Below the pieces are notes generated by a model. It saw nothing but the letters and a program-made list of their open reading frames with translations, was not told where the DNA came from and made no database searches. From Bog-756 sp963699345 (lineage in GTDB: Bacteria; Actinomycetota; Acidimicrobiia; Acidimicrobiales; RAAP-2), in assembly GCA_963699345.1 (NCBI GenBank), contig CAVOTL010000007.1, forward strand, positions 248,001 to 312,000: a stretch of 64,000 nt of DNA. The letters are read 5' to 3'. Positions 62,150 through 64,000 of this stretch are shown one piece after another (position 1 is the first letter of the stretch; each line of letters begins with the position of its first letter). Position numbers and translations under genes: made by a program.

Positions 62150-63925
62150 TCAGTCCAGCGTCGGGATCGGCTGCAGACCCAGGTCCCGCAACGCGCCGGG
62201 AGCCAGTGGCTTCGGAGCGTCCGTCATCGGGTCCCACCCCGACTGGGTCTTCGGGAAGGCGATCACCTCGCGGATGTTGTCCTCGCCGGCGAAGATGGCC
62301 ACCAGGCGGTCGAGTCCGACCGCGAATCCGGCGTGGGGCGGCGCCCCGAAGCGGAACGCGCCGAGCAGGAAGCCGAACCGCGACGCCGCCTCCTCCTCGT
62401 CGATCCCGAGGGCGGCGAAGATCCGGCTCTGGATGTCGGCCCGGTGCACACGGACACTGCCCGAGCCGAGCTCCCAACCGTTCAGGACCAGGTCGTAGGC
62501 CTGGCTGCGGACCGACGACGGGTCGCTCTCCAGGCGGTCGAGGTCCTCGGGGTGGGGCATGGTGAACGGATGGTGGGCCGCCACCGGATTGCCGGCGTCG
62601 TCGACCCCGTCGAAGAGGGGGAAGTCCACCACCCACAGATACCGGTACGGCCCCTCGGACACCGGCCTGCCCCCGAGCTCGACGCGGAGGGCACCGAGCA
62701 CGTGACAGACCAGGCGGTACTCGTCGGCCACCGTGAGCACCAGGTCCCCCACGCCGGCGCCCGTGGCCCCCACCAGGCCGTGCTTCTCGTCGTCGGTGAG
62801 GAACTTGGCCACCGGTGAGTCGATGTCGGTGCCCCCGGACCCCCCCTCGACGACCTTGAACCAGGCCAGCCCCTTGGCGCCCAGGGCCTTGGCCCGGTCG
62901 GTCAGGGTGTCGAGCCGGGAGCGCGTGGTGGACGCGCCGCCCTCCACGACGATGGCCTTCACGCACGGGGCGGCGAAGGCCCGGAAGCCGGTGTCGGCGA
63001 AGGTGGCGGTCAGGTCGATCAGCTCCATCCCGAACCGGATGTCGGGCTTGTCGGTGCCGTAGCGGTCCATGGCCTCGGCCCACGTCATACGGGGCACCTC
63101 GCCCGGACGCTCACCGGTGACGGCCTCGGCCGCGTCGAGCACCGCCTCGGACACGAAGTCGAGGATGTCCTCCTGGCTGACGAACGAGGCTTCGATGTCC
63201 AGCTGGGAGAACTCGAACTGGCGGTCGGCCCGCAGGTCCTCGTCGCGTAGGCACCGGGCGATCTGGTAGTACCGGTCGACGCCGGCCACCATCAGCAGCT
63301 GCTTGGCCAGCTGCGGGCTCTGGGGGAGCACGTAGCAGGACCCGTGGTGCAGTCGGCTGGGGACCGCGAACTCCCGCGCCCCTTCCGGGGTGGGCGCCCA
63401 CAGCAACGGCGTCTCCACCTCGACGAAGCCCTGGCGGTCCATGGCGGCCCGCAGCGCGCCGTTCACCCGGGCCCGCAGGCGGAGGTTGGCCTGCATCGTC
63501 GGGCGGCGCAGGTCGACGAAGCGGTGCTTGAGCCGGATGACCTCGTCGACCTCGACCCGGTCGTCCACCGCGAACGGCGGTGGCTCGGCGGCGTTCAGGA
63601 GGGTGACGGTGCACTCCCCCACCTCGACCTCCCCCGTCGGCAGTTCCGGATTGCCGGTCCCCTCGGGCCGGAGCCGTACCGTTCCCTCGACGGCCACCAC
63701 GTACTCAGAGCGGACGTCGACGGTGCCGGGGATCACACACTGGACGATGCCCGTATGGTCCCGGACGTCGATGAAGGCCAGGTGCTCGCCGTGCTCGCGA
63801 CGCTTCGCCACCCATCCGCACACGGTCACCCGGCGTCCCACGTCGTCGGCCCGCAGCGTCCCGCACAGGTCCGACCGCAGCGAGGTGGCCCCGGTCGACG
63901 TCCGGGGCTCGGTGGGAACGGTCAC
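62150..63925 (-). CDS. aspS: Aspartyl-tRNA synthetase
   Basis: AspS charges tRNA-Asp. The 591-residue protein is the full-length bacterial type: OB-fold anticodon domain (VTVCGWVAKRREHGEHLAFIDVRD), motif 1 with FVEVETPLL, the flipping-loop region ending SPQLAKQLLM, motif 2 with RCLRDEDLRADRQFEFSQLD, the bacterial GAD insertion at about 300-420, and motif 3 GFAVGLDRLVAIF. The GTG start has AAAGGA nine bases upstream. It is the first gene of the aspS-rarA-peptidase run. Whether it also charges tRNA-Asn cannot be told by eye. Confidence 0.96.
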   Translation of the reverse strand: MTVPTEPRTSTGATSLRSDLCGTLRADDVGRRVTVCGWVAKRREHGEHLAFIDVRDHTGIVQCVIPGTVDVRSEYVVAVEGTVRLRPEGTGNPELPTGEVEVGECTVTLLNAAEPPPFAVDDRVEVDEVIRLKHRFVDLRRPTMQANLRLRARVNGALRAAMDRQGFVEVETPLLWAPTPEGAREFAVPSRLHHGSCYVLPQSPQLAKQLLMVAGVDRYYQIARCLRDEDLRADRQFEFSQLDIEASFVSQEDILDFVSEAVLDAAEAVTGERPGEVPRMTWAEAMDRYGTDKPDIRFGMELIDLTATFADTGFRAFAAPCVKAIVVEGGASTTRSRLDTLTDRAKALGAKGLAWFKVVEGGSGGTDIDSPVAKFLTDDEKHGLVGATGAGVGDLVLTVADEYRLVCHVLGALRVELGGRPVSEGPYRYLWVVDFPLFDGVDDAGNPVAAHHPFTMPHPEDLDRLESDPSSVRSQAYDLVLNGWELGSGSVRVHRADIQSRIFAALGIDEEEAASRFGFLLGAFRFGAPPHAGFAVGLDRLVAIFAGEDNIREVIAFPKTQSGWDPMTDAPKPLAPGALRDLGLQPIPTLD

Positions 63926-64000
63926 GCTGGGTCCTTTCGTACGGCCCCCGAGGGGCCGGTGCTGGCGGGCGGCCCGGTCACGGGGCGGGGGTGGCGGGGG

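Overview
The window looks like chromosomal DNA from an actinobacterium, most likely of the class Acidimicrobiia. GC is very high by eye and GTG starts are common. Neighbouring genes usually overlap by four bases (ATGA or GTGA). There is a mycothiol synthase, menaquinone genes, an ANTAR regulator of the PdtaR type, and two secreted proteins built from 'GYWLVASDGG' repeats, which I associate with Acidimicrobiia. I see no plasmid, phage, insertion sequence, CRISPR array or rRNA. The class assignment is inference.

Layout. 1-2.3 kb: pdtaR (partial), a small coiled-coil gene and a broken menC. 2.4 kb: tRNA-Leu(CAA). 3.5-7.0 kb: fatty-acid operon fabD-fabG-acpP-fabF, in which FabD carries an extra lipoyl/biotinyl-like domain. 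7.1-11.5 kb: an ABC1 kinase, a secreted six-repeat protein behind a 16-codon leader ORF, a methyltransferase and a Cys/His membrane protein. 11.6-15.3 kb: trpC-trpF-trpB-trpA (minus strand). 15.4-17.6 kb: an OmpR-type two-component pair ending at a strong terminator. 17.7-27.5 kb: a long minus-strand run hisD-hisC-hisB-hisH-hisA-hisF-(GroES-like)-hisI-trpE-ygfZ-phosphotransferase. 27.8-28.3 kb: a gene-poor stretch with hairpins and a decayed repeat-protein fragment. 28.3-34.4 kb: nth/mshD (divergent), a VIT family protein, a MaoC hydratase, and a MerR-type regulator coupled to menG and menF. 34.3-38.2 kb: ppm1, a second two-component pair and an alpha/beta hydrolase. 38.2-49.8 kb: two membrane proteins, ppk, a SEDS protein, a MarR-ABC exporter operon and a large cyclase-ATPase-TPR regulator. 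49.9-63.9 kb: a housekeeping run (minus strand) of aspS, rarA, an S53 peptidase with the same six repeats, two small envelope genes, alaS, ruvX, mltG, aroE, rodA and a BFN-domain gene.

How the genes work together. Most of the window supports biosynthesis of histidine, tryptophan (including aroE in the shared shikimate pathway), fatty acids, menaquinone and mycothiol, plus envelope growth (two SEDS proteins, MltG, Ppm1). hisG, hisE, trpD and trpG are not in the window. hisA and trpF are separate genes, unlike the single PriA enzyme of many actinobacteria.

Two window-wide patterns stand out. First, many transcription units have a TANNNT hexamer ending only 6-8 bases before the start codon, the arrangement of leaderless mRNAs. 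Second, ten single-base frameshifts break seven otherwise well conserved genes (menC four times; trpF, hisB, a histidine kinase, a response regulator, the S53 peptidase and rarA once each). Nine of the ten are extra bases, which suggests assembly or read errors more than gene decay.
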